The notes: generated by a model not told the origin, from the sequence alone. A stretch of DNA of 64,000 nt from Pseudomonas atagonensis (GCF_011369485.1 NZ_VXCA01000025.1:1-64000), one strand, 5' to 3'; numbered from the stretch's first letter, positions 25,932 through 35,051 are shown. Made by a program: numbers and translations.

Positions 25932-25935
25932 GTCG

Positions 25936-26107
25936 AGAGCAGCTGCGAGCTTCAAGCGGCAAGCAAGGTCAAAAGCCGAGCTTGCCGTGCGAAGCCCGAG
26001 GCTCTGCCCCTATTTGTCAAAACAGTGTCAGGCCGCAAGCTTCAGGCACAAGAGACCAGCGCACCTCCGCTGCTCTTGCAGCTTGAAGCTTGCAGCTTGT
26101 AGCTGGA
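25936..26107. repeat. Imperfect agctt/caagc repeats between ahcY and metF
   Basis: The gap is filled with short imperfect direct and inverted repeats of the type cagcttgaagcttgcagctt, gcgagcttcaagcggcaagc and ccgcaagcttcaggc. They allow several alternative hairpins between ahcY and metF. Similar fragments follow metF (26975-26995) and gshB (57690-57735). The sequence contains no gene. Confidence 0.65.
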
Positions 26108-26117
26108 GGTCCCCTCC

Positions 26118-26963
26118 ATGTCCCAAGACCGTCGCTACAGCTTCGAGTTCTTCCCGACCAAGACCGATGCTGGGCATGAAAAACTGCTCGCCACTGCCCG
26201 TCAGCTGGCCACCTACAACCCTGATTTCTTTTCCTGCACCTACGGCGCTGGCGGTTCGACCCGTGATCGCACCCTCAACACCGTTCTGCAACTGGAAAGC
26301 GAAATCAAAGTGCCGGCCGCACCGCATCTGTCGTGCGTCGGCGACAGCAAGGACGACCTGCGCGGCCTGCTGAACGAGTACAAGGCTGCCGGCATCAAGC
26401 GTATCGTTGCCCTGCGTGGCGACCTGCCGTCGGGCATGGGCATAACCAGCGGCGAGCTGCGTCACGCCAACGAACTGGTTGAATTCATTCGTGAAGAAAC
26501 CGGCGATCATTTCCACATCGAAGTCGCCGCTTACCCGGAGATGCATCCGCAAGCGCGCAACTACGAAGACGATCTCGCCAACTTCGTGCGCAAGGCCCGC
26601 GCCGGCGCCGACAGCGCAATCACCCAGTACTTTTTCAACGCCGACAGTTACTTCTACTTTGTCGACCGCTTGCAGGCACAGGGTGTGGATCTGCCGATCG
26701 TGCCGGGGATCATGCCGATCACCAACTACAGCAAGCTCGCGCGCTTCTCCGATGCCTGCGGTGCGGAAATTCCGCGCTGGATCCGCAAGCAACTGGAAGC
26801 CTACGGCGATGATGCTCCAAGCATTCAGCGCTTTGGCGAGCAAGTCGTCAGCGAAATGTGCGAACGCCTGTTGGCGGGTGGTGCACCGGGGCTGCACTTC
26901 TATTCCATGAATCAGGCCGAACCTAGCCTGGCGATCTGGAATAACCTGAAGTTGCCGCGCTGA
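26118..26963 (+). CDS. metF: Methylenetetrahydrofolate reductase
   Basis: A 281-residue flavoprotein that reduces 5,10-methylenetetrahydrofolate to 5-methyltetrahydrofolate, the methyl donor for methionine synthesis. The N-terminal YSFEFFPTKTDAG has the catalytic Glu. CTYGAGGSTRDRT, ALRGDLPSGMG and PGIMPITNYSKLARFSDACG are the conserved barrel blocks that bind FAD and folate. GGAGG lies nine bases before the ATG. It lies behind ahcY and probably shares its riboswitch-controlled transcript, although the gap between them is full of repeats. Confidence 0.97.
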   Translation: MSQDRRYSFEFFPTKTDAGHEKLLATARQLATYNPDFFSCTYGAGGSTRDRTLNTVLQLESEIKVPAAPHLSCVGDSKDDLRGLLNEYKAAGIKRIVALRGDLPSGMGITSGELRHANELVEFIREETGDHFHIEVAAYPEMHPQARNYEDDLANFVRKARAGADSAITQYFFNADSYFYFVDRLQAQGVDLPIVPGIMPITNYSKLARFSDACGAEIPRWIRKQLEAYGDDAPSIQRFGEQVVSEMCERLLAGGAPGLHFYSMNQAEPSLAIWNNLKLPR

Positions 26964-27007
26964 AACCGCTGCGAACCTCAAGCTGAGAGCTACAAGAAAG
27001 AACAAAC

Positions 27008-27076
27008 GATCGCAGCCTTCGGCAGCGCTTACACAGGGTGATTAATACCAATGTAAGCACTCCCGCCGTTGCGATC
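27008..27076. repeat. Short inverted-end element after metF
   Basis: The segment opens with gatcgcagccttcggcagcg and closes with ccgttgcgatc, so gatcgca and tgcgatc form inverted ends about 69 bases apart, with another small inverted pair inside (gcgcttacac, atgtaagcac). This looks like a REP-type element. It lies between metF and the next solute-binding protein gene. Confidence 0.6.
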
Positions 27077-27155
27077 TTTTGCTTTTAAAGGCCCGAAACA
27101 GAGCTTGTGCAGCCACTTTCTGGCTCTTTCCCGTTTCTCGTCGTAATCTCAAGCC

Positions 27156-27968
27156 ATGCCTCTGATCACGCAGTTATTCGCCGTGCTGGTTTTTGCTTGC
27201 CTGAGCTTCGCCGCTCGGGGCGAGAAACTGCGTATTGTCACCGAGCCGTGGGCGCCTTACGTCTATGAAGAGGGCGGCAAAAACCTCGGCCTCGACTACG
27301 AAACCACTGCCATTGTGTTCAAGCGTCTGGGCATTGAAGTCGAGTGGCAGTTCCTGCCGTGGAAGCGCTGCCTGTCGATGCTCGAAACCGGTCAGGCCGA
27401 CGGGGCGCTGGATATCTTCCACAGCGACGAGCGCGATGCCACCCTGCTCTACCCCATCGAACCGCTGTCGGACGTCGAGTTCGTGATGTTCTACGCCAAC
27501 GACCGGCCGCACCCCTTCAGCAAACTCGAAGAGCTCAAAGGCCTGACCATCGGCACTTCGCCGGGTTATCTGTACAGCCCCGACTTTCGCGAATCGACCC
27601 TGTTTACCCGTGAACCGGCGCCCACCCATGAAGCCAACTTCGGCAAACTGGTGCGCGGGCGTATCGACCTGCTGATCACCGATCGCCGTGTTGGTCAGCA
27701 TTTGCTCGATCAGTTGAATATCCGCGATCAGATTACCGAAAATCCTACCGTTATCAGCCGTCAGAGCCAGTTTCTCGCGGTTCGGCGCAATGCCGGCATG
27801 GATTTGCTGGTGCAGCGCTTCGGTGCAGAGCTCAAGCGATTCAAGCGCGAACCGGCCTACGCCGAGCTGAGTGCACGCTATGGCGCAGCGCCCGATGCAG
27901 CCGCGCCGCTGGGCAATGCCTCGGCCAGCAGCAAAACCGTTGAGCAGCAGGAAAGCAGCGCGCAGTGA
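27156..27968 (+). CDS. Periplasmic solute-binding protein, family 3
   Basis: A 270-residue exported protein. Residues 1-22 form a signal peptide (MPLITQLFAVLVFACLSFAARG before EKLRI). The SBP_bac_3 domain spans about 23-245: VTEPWAPYVYEEGGKNLGLDYE, LPWKRCLSMLETGQADGALD, and TIGTSPGYLYS. A final 20 residues rich in Ala, Ser and Gln look disordered. It has no neighbouring ABC permease, so it is an orphan like the gene at 108-845. It is followed by the long leader of rhlE, and its stop is only nine bases before a promoter-like TATACT. Ligand unknown. Confidence 0.85.
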   Translation: MPLITQLFAVLVFACLSFAARGEKLRIVTEPWAPYVYEEGGKNLGLDYETTAIVFKRLGIEVEWQFLPWKRCLSMLETGQADGALDIFHSDERDATLLYPIEPLSDVEFVMFYANDRPHPFSKLEELKGLTIGTSPGYLYSPDFRESTLFTREPAPTHEANFGKLVRGRIDLLITDRRVGQHLLDQLNIRDQITENPTVISRQSQFLAVRRNAGMDLLVQRFGAELKRFKREPAYAELSARYGAAPDAAAPLGNASASSKTVEQQESSAQ

Positions 27969-27977
27969 TTGCTCTGT

Positions 27978-28189
27978 TATACTCCGGCGTTCCCGCCAGG
28001 CTCACGCCCGGACGCCCGGAACCGTAACAGGCCTCTCGACCCGCTACAGCGCAGCTTTCAGCCCGCGCGAGCGCTCCTGACGTGCCTTCGGAACCGCAGC
28101 AGGACCGGACGGGATTGCGTCCTCTTAAACGTGATTCGCGCCAGGCAAGACTCCCATTGGGCCAAGCCCTAACTAAAACAGGATTACTC
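27978..28189 (+). promoter_or_regulatory. Long GC-rich leader of rhlE
   Basis: A TATACT at 27978-27983 could be the -10 box for rhlE; no good -35 box is seen. If so, the leader is about 200 bases, GC-rich and with many short complementary runs (ggcgttcccgcc, cgcccggacgcccgg, cgcgcgagcgctcc). Autoregulation through a long leader is known for some RNA helicases. Here it is only a suggestion. Confidence 0.4.
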
Positions 28190-30064
28190 ATGTCCTTTGC
28201 TTCCCTCGGTCTCTCCGAGGCTTTAGTCCGCGCCATCGAAGATGCGGGCTATACCGAGCCTACTCCGGTGCAACAGCGGGCCATTCCCGCCGTGTTGCAA
28301 GGTCGCGACCTGATGGTGGCGGCTCAGACAGGTACCGGTAAAACCGGCGGTTTCGCCCTTCCGATCCTGGAACGGTTGTTCCCTAACGGTCATCCGGACA
28401 AATCCCAGCGTCACGGCCCGCGCCAACCGCGCGTACTGGTCCTGACGCCGACCCGCGAACTCGCGGCCCAGGTTCACGAGAGCTTCAAGATCTACGCCCG
28501 TGACCTGAAATTCGTCAGCGCCTGCATCTTCGGCGGTGTCGGCATGAACCCGCAGGTTCAGGCCATGTCCCGTGGCGTCGACGTCCTCGTTGCCTGCCCG
28601 GGTCGCCTGCTCGACCTCGCCGGCCAGGGCAGCGTCGATCTGTCCCACGTTGAAATCCTCGTCCTCGACGAAGCCGACCGCATGCTCGACATGGGCTTCG
28701 TCCATGACGTGAAGAAAGTCCTCGCACGTCTGCCGGCCAAGCGTCAGAACCTGCTGTTCTCGGCGACCTTCTCCAAAGACATCACCGACCTCGCCGGCAA
28801 GCTGCTGCACAACCCGGAACGCATCGAAGTAACGCCGCCGAACACCACGGTCGAGCGCATCGAGCAACGCGTCTTCCGTCTGCCGGCCAGCCACAAGCGT
28901 GCACTGCTGGCTCACCTGATCACCGCCGGCGCGTGGGAACAGGTACTGGTGTTCACCCGCACCAAGCACGGCGCCAACCGTCTGGCCGAATACCTGGACA
29001 AACACGGCCTGCCGGCTGTGGCGATTCACGGTAACAAGAGCCAGAACGCGCGCACCAAAGCGCTGGCCGACTTCAAGGCCAACCAGGTGCGCATCCTGGT
29101 GGCCACCGACATCGCCGCCCGCGGCCTGGACATCGACCAGTTGCCACACGTGGTCAACTTCGAACTGCCGAACGTCGATGAAGACTACGTGCACCGTATC
29201 GGCCGTACGGGCCGTGCCGGTCGTTCGGGCGAGGCGATTTCGCTGGTGGCCCCGGACGAAGAAAAACTGCTGAAAAGCATCGAACGCATGACCAAGCAGA
29301 AAATCGCCGACGGCGACCTGATGGGTTTCGATGCCAGCACGATTGAAGCCGAGAAACCGGAAGTGCGTGAGCGTCCGGACATGCGCAACCCGCGCAATCC
29401 TCGCGGCCCACGCGGTGACGGCCCGAATGGCGGCGGCGGTGGCGGCGGTCGTAAAGACAAAGGCAAGGACAAGGGCAAGGAAAAACCTGCCGGCGAACGT
29501 GGCGAGCGCCCTGCCCGCCAGCAGAAACCGCGCGAAGGCACTCCGGCCCGTGAACAACGTCCGAGCCAACCTCCCCGGGCAGCGGCTGATCGTGCCCCGG
29601 ACGAGTTCCTTGACGACGATATCGATAACTTCGGTAACCGCGTTGATTACGTGCCGAAAGCCAATCCTGCCGGCGGCCGTGGCCGTCGTCCAGGCGCACC
29701 GGCCCAGGGCGCAGGCGCAGGTTCCGGCGCACCACGCGGCGGTCAGTCGCAAGGTCGCCAGAACGGCCCGCGCAACAGCAACGGCTCGAGCACCGGCACA
29801 CCACCGGCCAAACGCAGCGGCCCGCGCAATGGCGCGCCACGTGACGGCCAGGGTCGTCGTGACGAGTCCTCGTCGCGCAACCGCCGTCCTGCCCGCGACG
29901 ATCAGCAACGCGCTGAACCAGCCGTGCAGAACCCGCGCAGCAACGGGCCGAAGATCATGCACAAGGAGTCCAAGGCCGACCGCTTCCCGACCCCTGAGCA
30001 GCTCGATCAACTGCCGACCCGTCCGCGTGGCGAGAAACCAGCCTTGCTGACCCGCAATCGCTGA
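28190..30064 (+). CDS. rhlE: DEAD-box ATP-dependent RNA helicase RhlE with long disordered tail
   Basis: A 624-residue RNA helicase. The core covers about residues 1-380: Q motif (PTPVQQRAI), Walker A AQTGTGKTGG (45-54), PTRELAAQV, DEAD at 160-163, SAT in LFSATFSK, and HRIGRTGRAGRSG. The remaining 240 residues are low-complexity: Gly-Arg-Pro-Asn-rich with a Lys-Gly run (KDKGKDKGKEK) and a poly-Gly stretch. Such tails bind RNA and can promote condensates. I chose ATG 28190 after AGGA because it gives the family N-terminus. RhlE acts in ribosome maturation and RNA decay. Confidence 0.95.
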   Translation: MSFASLGLSEALVRAIEDAGYTEPTPVQQRAIPAVLQGRDLMVAAQTGTGKTGGFALPILERLFPNGHPDKSQRHGPRQPRVLVLTPTRELAAQVHESFKIYARDLKFVSACIFGGVGMNPQVQAMSRGVDVLVACPGRLLDLAGQGSVDLSHVEILVLDEADRMLDMGFVHDVKKVLARLPAKRQNLLFSATFSKDITDLAGKLLHNPERIEVTPPNTTVERIEQRVFRLPASHKRALLAHLITAGAWEQVLVFTRTKHGANRLAEYLDKHGLPAVAIHGNKSQNARTKALADFKANQVRILVATDIAARGLDIDQLPHVVNFELPNVDEDYVHRIGRTGRAGRSGEAISLVAPDEEKLLKSIERMTKQKIADGDLMGFDASTIEAEKPEVRERPDMRNPRNPRGPRGDGPNGGGGGGGRKDKGKDKGKEKPAGERGERPARQQKPREGTPAREQRPSQPPRAAADRAPDEFLDDDIDNFGNRVDYVPKANPAGGRGRRPGAPAQGAGAGSGAPRGGQSQGRQNGPRNSNGSSTGTPPAKRSGPRNGAPRDGQGRRDESSSRNRRPARDDQQRAEPAVQNPRSNGPKIMHKESKADRFPTPEQLDQLPTRPRGEKPALLTRNR

Positions 30065-30078
30065 TTCAACGCGGCAAT

Positions 30079-30116
30079 AAAAAATGCCCCGACTCGAAAG
30101 AGCCGGGGCATTTTTT
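30079..30116 (+). terminator. Rho-independent terminator of rhlE
   Basis: aaaaaatgcccc and ggggcatttttt form a stem with a short GC extension, ending in T6, 15 bases after the rhlE stop. Confidence 0.93.
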
Positions 30117-30186
30117 ATGCTCCAGCCAAACCTCACTTTGGAATCGAACCCTGTGGCGAGGGGATTTAAGGAAGGTACAAGGCAAT

Positions 30187-30223
30187 AAAAAACGCCCCTG
30201 GCCTTTCGACCGGGGGCGTTTTT
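30187..30223 (-). terminator. Rho-independent terminator of yceI
   Basis: On the minus strand aaaaacgcccc and ggggcgttttt form a stem, with a T run, 17 bases after the yceI stop. Between it and the rhlE terminator lies a fragment of the type 2 repeat (tgtggcgaggggattta, near 30152). Confidence 0.9.
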
Positions 30224-30239
30224 GTGTGGCAGACGAAAG

Positions 30240-30815
30240 TTACTTAACTTTCACGCCTTCCAGCGAGATGTCCAGATCCGCAGTTTGCGAGGTAGGACCT
30301 GGGCCTTTGATCCCGAAATCATTCAGGTTAAGGGTGGTGGTGGCGTTGAAGCCAGCACGCTCGCCGCCCCACGGATCCTTGCCTTCGCCGTTGAACGTAG
30401 CCTTGAAGGTTACTGGCTTGGTCACGCCGTGCAGGGTCAGGTCGCCAGTCACGTCAGCAGTCTTTTCGCCGGTCGATTTAACGCCGGTGGAGACGAATTT
30501 GGCATCAGCAAACTTGCCTACGTCGAGGAAATCTTTGCTGGCGATGTGCTTGTCACGTTCAGCGTGGTTCGACCACAGGCTGGCGGTTTTCACATCAACA
30601 GCGATCTTGCTGGCTTCCGGCTTGGCCGAATCCCACGAGAACGTACCGTCGAAATCCTTGAAAGTACCGTGAATGAAGCTGTAACCCAGGTGGCTGATTT
30701 TCCAGTCAACGAAGGCGTGCTGACCTTCCTTGTCGATTTTGTAGTCCGCTGCCATGGCTTGGGCCGAGAGCAGCGCAGAACCGATTGCCAGAGCGGCCAG
30801 AGTCTTTTTCAACAT
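30240..30815 (-). CDS. YceI family periplasmic lipid-binding-type protein
   Basis: A 191-residue exported protein. Residues 1-22 are a signal peptide ending in AMA before ADYKID. The rest is the YceI beta-barrel: HAFVDWKISHLGYSFIHGTFKDFDGTF, then SLWSNHAERDKHIASKDFLDVGKFADAKF, and LTLHGVTKPV. YceI proteins bind isoprenoid-type lipids. The P. aeruginosa relative PA0423 has been described as the secreted protein PasP. The gene starts 31 bases after a cytochrome b561 gene, a common pairing that suggests a quinone-linked role. Confidence 0.93.
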   Translation of the reverse strand: MLKKTLAALAIGSALLSAQAMAADYKIDKEGQHAFVDWKISHLGYSFIHGTFKDFDGTFSWDSAKPEASKIAVDVKTASLWSNHAERDKHIASKDFLDVGKFADAKFVSTGVKSTGEKTADVTGDLTLHGVTKPVTFKATFNGEGKDPWGGERAGFNATTTLNLNDFGIKGPGPTSQTADLDISLEGVKVK

Positions 30816-30846
30816 GCTTTCTTTTCCTTTGAGTCGAGGTTGAACT

Positions 30847-31398
30847 TCAGGCTTTGCGACCGAGCATTCGCGTCAGGGTCGCATCACGATCGATAAAGTG
30901 GTGCTTCAATGCTGCCAACGCATGGAGGCCGGAAAAAATTACCAGCGCCCACGCCAGCCAGAGATGAATCACCCCAGCGGTATCTGCCTGATCCGGTAGT
31001 CCGGAGACCAGTGCAGGAACTTCAAACAGGCCAAAAACCGGGATCCCGACACCGTCTGCGGTGGAAATCAGGTAACCGGCAATCATCACAGCAAACAGCG
31101 CGAGGTACAGAAACCCGTGACCGAATTTGGCGCCGATACGGGTCATGCGGCTGTAGCTTTGCAGCGTCGGCGGCGGTGGGCTGATAAAGCGCCACAGCAC
31201 CCGCAACACCATCACACCCAACAGCACCAGACCGATGCTCTTGTGCAGGTCCGGCGCGTCTTTGCGCCAGGTGCTGTAGTAATCCAGCCCGACCATCCAC
31301 AGACCCAGCGCAAACAGTCCGAAAACCACCAGCGCCACGCCCCAGTGCATGAAGATGCTGACCCAACCGTAGCGCGAAGAAGAATTACGTAGCTGCAT
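30847..31398 (-). CDS. Cytochrome b561-type membrane protein
   Basis: A 183-residue membrane protein with four helices. Haem-ligating histidines are visible at FMHWGVAL, DLHKSIGLVLLG, FGHGFLYLALF and GLHALAALKHHF. This is the di-haem b561 arrangement. It transfers electrons between quinones and periplasmic acceptors. I chose ATG 31398 over one ten codons upstream because the family begins at RYGWVSIFMHW. It is the first gene of a two-gene unit with yceI. Confidence 0.92.
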   Translation of the reverse strand: MQLRNSSSRYGWVSIFMHWGVALVVFGLFALGLWMVGLDYYSTWRKDAPDLHKSIGLVLLGVMVLRVLWRFISPPPPTLQSYSRMTRIGAKFGHGFLYLALFAVMIAGYLISTADGVGIPVFGLFEVPALVSGLPDQADTAGVIHLWLAWALVIFSGLHALAALKHHFIDRDATLTRMLGRKA

Positions 31399-31598
31399 TG
31401 CCCAAATCCTGTGAGAACTGCGAACCAAGACTAGCGAGTTATCTATCGAATTAAAGCGGAAAATTTCGCTTTGAAATATCGAGAAATACGATCAAGAGTC
31501 TTGAACAGGGGAGTTAAGGAAAGATTAAAGGCGAAAGTGTGGCGGGATGTTAGTTGGCTGCTCGCAGATTCCACTGACCGGACCGACTGACAGGCAAT

Positions 31599-31629
31599 AA
31601 AAAAGCGCGGCATGAAAGCCGCGCTTTTT
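31599..31629 (-). terminator. Rho-independent terminator of the amine oxidase gene
   Basis: aaaaagcgcggc and gccgcgcttttt form a 12-base stem around six bases, with a T run on the minus strand, 17 bases after the stop codon. Confidence 0.92.
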
Positions 31630-31645
31630 CATTCACCGCAAAGCC

Positions 31646-33421
31646 TTACTGGGCTTTGGTATCGGTCGTTGCTGCCGGAGCCGGTTTGGTCGCTGGTTTC
31701 TTCGCCGGTTCAGCCTTTTTCGCTGCCGGTTTTGCCGCGGTTTTTTTCGCTTCGGTTTTAGCCGCAGGCTTCTTCGCCGCAGGCTTGGCCGCCGCTTTCT
31801 TCGCCGGTTCAGCTTTCACCGGGGTCGCTGGCTTCGGTGCTTCCACCGGGGCTGGCGCAGGAGCCGGGGTTGGCGCAGGCGCTGGAGCGACCGGAGCCGG
31901 AGCCGGCTCAGGAGCCTTCACAGGCTCTGGCTTCTTGTCGTCATCCGAACCGCCAAACAGGTTGCTGAAGAAGTTGCCCTTCTTCGCTGCCACGGCACCC
32001 GCCGCGCCTGCCGCTGCGGCGGCCGGAACCACTTTAGCCGGTTCAAACGACTTGCCTGCCGCCAGGTCTTCAACCTGGCTGGCCGCACGCTGACCGGTGC
32101 GCAACGCGCCTTCCAGTGTGCCCGGGTACAAGGTGTCGGTGTGTTCGCCGGCGAACGCTACGCGTTGCAGTGGACGTTCCCAAAGGCGCCAGAACTTGCT
32201 GATCTGGCCCGGGCCGAAGGCCAGGTACGCGCCGCCCATCGACGGGTCGGTGCTGTAGCGACGGATTTCATAGCCGGTGAACGAGCCACGGGCCTGTGGA
32301 TAGAAGGCGTGCAGACGAATCAGCACCTGATCGACCATCTGCTTGTCACCGAACGCCTGCATCACGCGGGCGTTGTCGCCGGACAGGTTGATCACCACGT
32401 TGGCGCCACCCTTCAGGGCCGGTTCGATCCAGAGCATGCCCAGACCTGCGTTGCTGTAGATCTCGCCGGACATGCGCGCCTTGCTTTCCCACACCGGCGT
32501 CTTGAACTTCAGCATGATCTGGTCGCGCCAGCCATAGTTGGTGCCCTTGATCGCGGCCAGGTGCTGGGCGTCCAGCGCCGGGGTCAGGGCAATCTTGTTC
32601 AGCGCACGCAGCGGCACGGCCAGCACGACGTAGTCAGCCTGGTAGCCAACGCTGCCGACCTTGACGGTCACGCCGTCCTTGTCCTGAGTGATGGCCGACA
32701 CCGGCGAGTTGGTCTTGATGGTCTTGATCTGCTTGACGAACGCCTGCGCCAGCACCTGGCTGCCGCCAACCAGACGCGAAGCGCGCAGGTCACGGTCGGA
32801 GATGCCGCGATACACACGGTTCTGCTGGGCGAAGTACAGCAGCGACAGACGCGAAGGTTCGTCGTAGTGGGTGCGGATGTCCTGGTTGATCAACTGACGC
32901 GCGGTCGCCGGCAGGTTCTGCTTGTCGAGCCAGCTCGACACGTTGATCTGATCCAGTGCGTGCAGAGTGGCGGTCGCCGCCGGGTTCTGCGGATCGTCGA
33001 TCGAACGCGCCAGATCATCGAGGGTTTTCTGGTAGCGCTTCAGGGCATCGGCAGTCGCCGGTTGCTTGGTCGCCAGATCGGCGGCGGAGAAATACTCGCC
33101 ATCGATCAGATAACCTGGCGTGCGCACGAATTCCGGGGCTGGCGTGGTGCCCAGCTTGAACGTCGAGACGTACTTGTTCAGCACCGGCTGCGTCTTGTCG
33201 TTGCCGATCCACTCGCTGGTGGCCATGCCGGAGCGACCGCCCAGGCTCGGTTTGGCTTCCAGCAGCGTGACCTGCCAGCCCTTGTTTTGCAGTTCGTAAG
33301 CGGCGGTCAGGCCCGACAGGCCGCCACCGATCACGATTGCGGTTTTATCCTTGGCCAGCGCCGTAACGCTGAACAGCCCCAACATCACCAGCGCACAGGC
33401 GCGCAGCCAACCGACAGACAT
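31646..33421 (-). CDS. Exported flavin amine oxidase with Ala/Pro/Lys-rich C-terminal tail
   Basis: A 591-residue protein in three parts. Residues 1-23 are a signal peptide (MSVGWLRACALVMLGLFSVTALA). Residues about 25-456 are an FAD-dependent amine oxidase: dinucleotide motif VIGGGLSGLTAAYEL, then LLEAKPSLGGRSG, and a C-terminal FAD motif AFAGEHTDTLYPGTLEGALRTG. Residues about 457-591 are a low-complexity tail: an Ala run, a short FFSNLFGGSDDD segment, a Pro-Ala block, then AKKAAAKPAAKK-type repeats like histone H1 or AlgP. The P. aeruginosa relative (PA0421) is, as I recall, about 100 residues shorter. Substrate and tail function are unknown. Confidence 0.88.
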   Translation of the reverse strand: MSVGWLRACALVMLGLFSVTALAKDKTAIVIGGGLSGLTAAYELQNKGWQVTLLEAKPSLGGRSGMATSEWIGNDKTQPVLNKYVSTFKLGTTPAPEFVRTPGYLIDGEYFSAADLATKQPATADALKRYQKTLDDLARSIDDPQNPAATATLHALDQINVSSWLDKQNLPATARQLINQDIRTHYDEPSRLSLLYFAQQNRVYRGISDRDLRASRLVGGSQVLAQAFVKQIKTIKTNSPVSAITQDKDGVTVKVGSVGYQADYVVLAVPLRALNKIALTPALDAQHLAAIKGTNYGWRDQIMLKFKTPVWESKARMSGEIYSNAGLGMLWIEPALKGGANVVINLSGDNARVMQAFGDKQMVDQVLIRLHAFYPQARGSFTGYEIRRYSTDPSMGGAYLAFGPGQISKFWRLWERPLQRVAFAGEHTDTLYPGTLEGALRTGQRAASQVEDLAAGKSFEPAKVVPAAAAAGAAGAVAAKKGNFFSNLFGGSDDDKKPEPVKAPEPAPAPVAPAPAPTPAPAPAPVEAPKPATPVKAEPAKKAAAKPAAKKPAAKTEAKKTAAKPAAKKAEPAKKPATKPAPAATTDTKAQ

Positions 33422-33644
33422 TCAGCGAACTCCGGAAAAACACGTAGGAAAAAGCGATTTTGCGGGTCAGACGACCCAAAGAACCGCGAAGAATACGTCA
33501 GCCATCAAAACGCCGCCAGCGACGTCTATCGGCCCATACAAAGTAGCTCAATCGACACAATGGGTTGTTCCGACGCGACGCATTGCATAGGCTTGCGCGA
33601 TTGTTTGCCCGCGCCTGACGCGAGCCGCCTCGAGGAGACTGTAA

Positions 33645-35051
33645 ATGGGCCTGAATAACCAGTGGATGCAACGCGACCTCGCGGTGTTGTGGCATCCCTG
33701 CACCCAGATGAAAGACCACGAACAGCTGCCGCTGATCCCGATCAAGCGCGGCGAAGGCGTCTGGCTCGAAGACTTCGAAGGCAAGCGCTACCTCGACGCG
33801 GTCAGTTCCTGGTGGGTCAACGTGTTCGGCCACGCCAATCCACGCATCAATCAGCGCATCAAGGATCAGGTCGATCAACTGGAACACGTGATTCTCGCCG
33901 GTTTCAGCCATCAGCCGGTCATCGAGCTGTCCGAGCGTCTGGTGAAGATGACGCCGGAAGGCCTGAATCGGGTGTTCTACGCCGATAACGGTTCGTCCTG
34001 CATCGAAGTCGCGCTGAAAATGAGCTTTCACTACTGGCTCAATCGCGGCCAGCCTGCGAAGAAGCGCTTTGTCACCCTGACCAACAGCTACCACGGCGAA
34101 ACCATGGCGGCGATGGCGGTTGGCGACGTGCCGCTGTTCACCGAAACCTACAAAGCCCTGCTGATGGACACCATTAAGGTGCCAAGCCCGGATTGCTACG
34201 GACGCCCGCAAGGCATGAGCTGGGAAGAACACTCGCGCAACATGTTCGCGGCCATGGAACAGACCTTGGCCGAGAATCATGACAGTGTCGCGGCAGTGAT
34301 CGTCGAACCGCTGATTCAAGGCGCCGGCGGCATGCGCATGTACCACCCGGTGTACCTCAAACTGCTGCGCGAAGCCTGCGACCGATACGGCGTGCATTTG
34401 ATCCTCGACGAGATCGCCGTCGGCTTCGGTCGCACCGGGACGATGTTCGCCTGCGAACAGGCCGGCATCCGCCCGGACTTCCTCTGCCTGTCCAAGGCTC
34501 TGACCGGCGGCTATCTGCCGTTGGCAGCGTGCCTGACCACCGACGAGGTCTACAGCGCGTTCTACGACGACTATCCAACCCTGCGCGCCTTCCTCCACTC
34601 GCACAGCTACACCGGCAATCCGCTGGCCTGTGCGGCAGCGCTGGCGACGCTGGATATTTTCGAGCAGGACAACGTCATCGAGAACAACAAGGCGTTGGCT
34701 CAGCGCATGGCCTCGGCGACGGCGCATCTGGTCGATCACCCGAACGTCTCCGAAGTGCGTCAGACCGGCATGGTGCTGGCCATCGAGATGGTCAAGGATA
34801 AAGCCACGAAAGAGGCCTACCCCTGGCAGGAACGTCGTGGTTTGAAGGTGTTCCAGCATGCGTTGGAGCGTGGCGCGTTGCTGCGTCCGCTGGGCAGCGT
34901 GGTGTATTTCCTGCCGCCGTACGTGATCACCCCGGAGCAGATCGACTTCCTCGCCGAAGTCGCCAGCGAAGGCATCGACATTGCTACGCGTGACAGCGTC
35001 AGCGTGGCCGTGCCGAAGGATTTCCACCCGGGCTTCCGTGATCCAGGCTAA
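33645..35051 (+). CDS. bioA: Adenosylmethionine-8-amino-7-oxononanoate aminotransferase
   Basis: A 468-residue class III aminotransferase of biotin synthesis. It transfers the amino group of S-adenosylmethionine to 8-amino-7-oxononanoate (KAPA), giving DAPA. WHPCTQMKDHE near the N-terminus and SWWVNVFGHANP are BioA hallmarks. ILDEIAVGFGRTG precedes the PLP lysine in SKALTGGYLPLA. GAGGAG lies upstream of the ATG. No other bio gene is near. A type 2 repeat element follows 16 bases after the stop codon. Confidence 0.96.
   Translation: MGLNNQWMQRDLAVLWHPCTQMKDHEQLPLIPIKRGEGVWLEDFEGKRYLDAVSSWWVNVFGHANPRINQRIKDQVDQLEHVILAGFSHQPVIELSERLVKMTPEGLNRVFYADNGSSCIEVALKMSFHYWLNRGQPAKKRFVTLTNSYHGETMAAMAVGDVPLFTETYKALLMDTIKVPSPDCYGRPQGMSWEEHSRNMFAAMEQTLAENHDSVAAVIVEPLIQGAGGMRMYHPVYLKLLREACDRYGVHLILDEIAVGFGRTGTMFACEQAGIRPDFLCLSKALTGGYLPLAACLTTDEVYSAFYDDYPTLRAFLHSHSYTGNPLACAAALATLDIFEQDNVIENNKALAQRMASATAHLVDHPNVSEVRQTGMVLAIEMVKDKATKEAYPWQERRGLKVFQHALERGALLRPLGSVVYFLPPYVITPEQIDFLAEVASEGIDIATRDSVSVAVPKDFHPGFRDPG

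Noticed and set aside
31646..32060. A separate AlgP- or histone-like gene overlapping the end of the amine oxidase
   Set aside because: The low-complexity part is in the same frame as the oxidase domain without a stop or frameshift, and no internal start with a ribosome binding site is evident.
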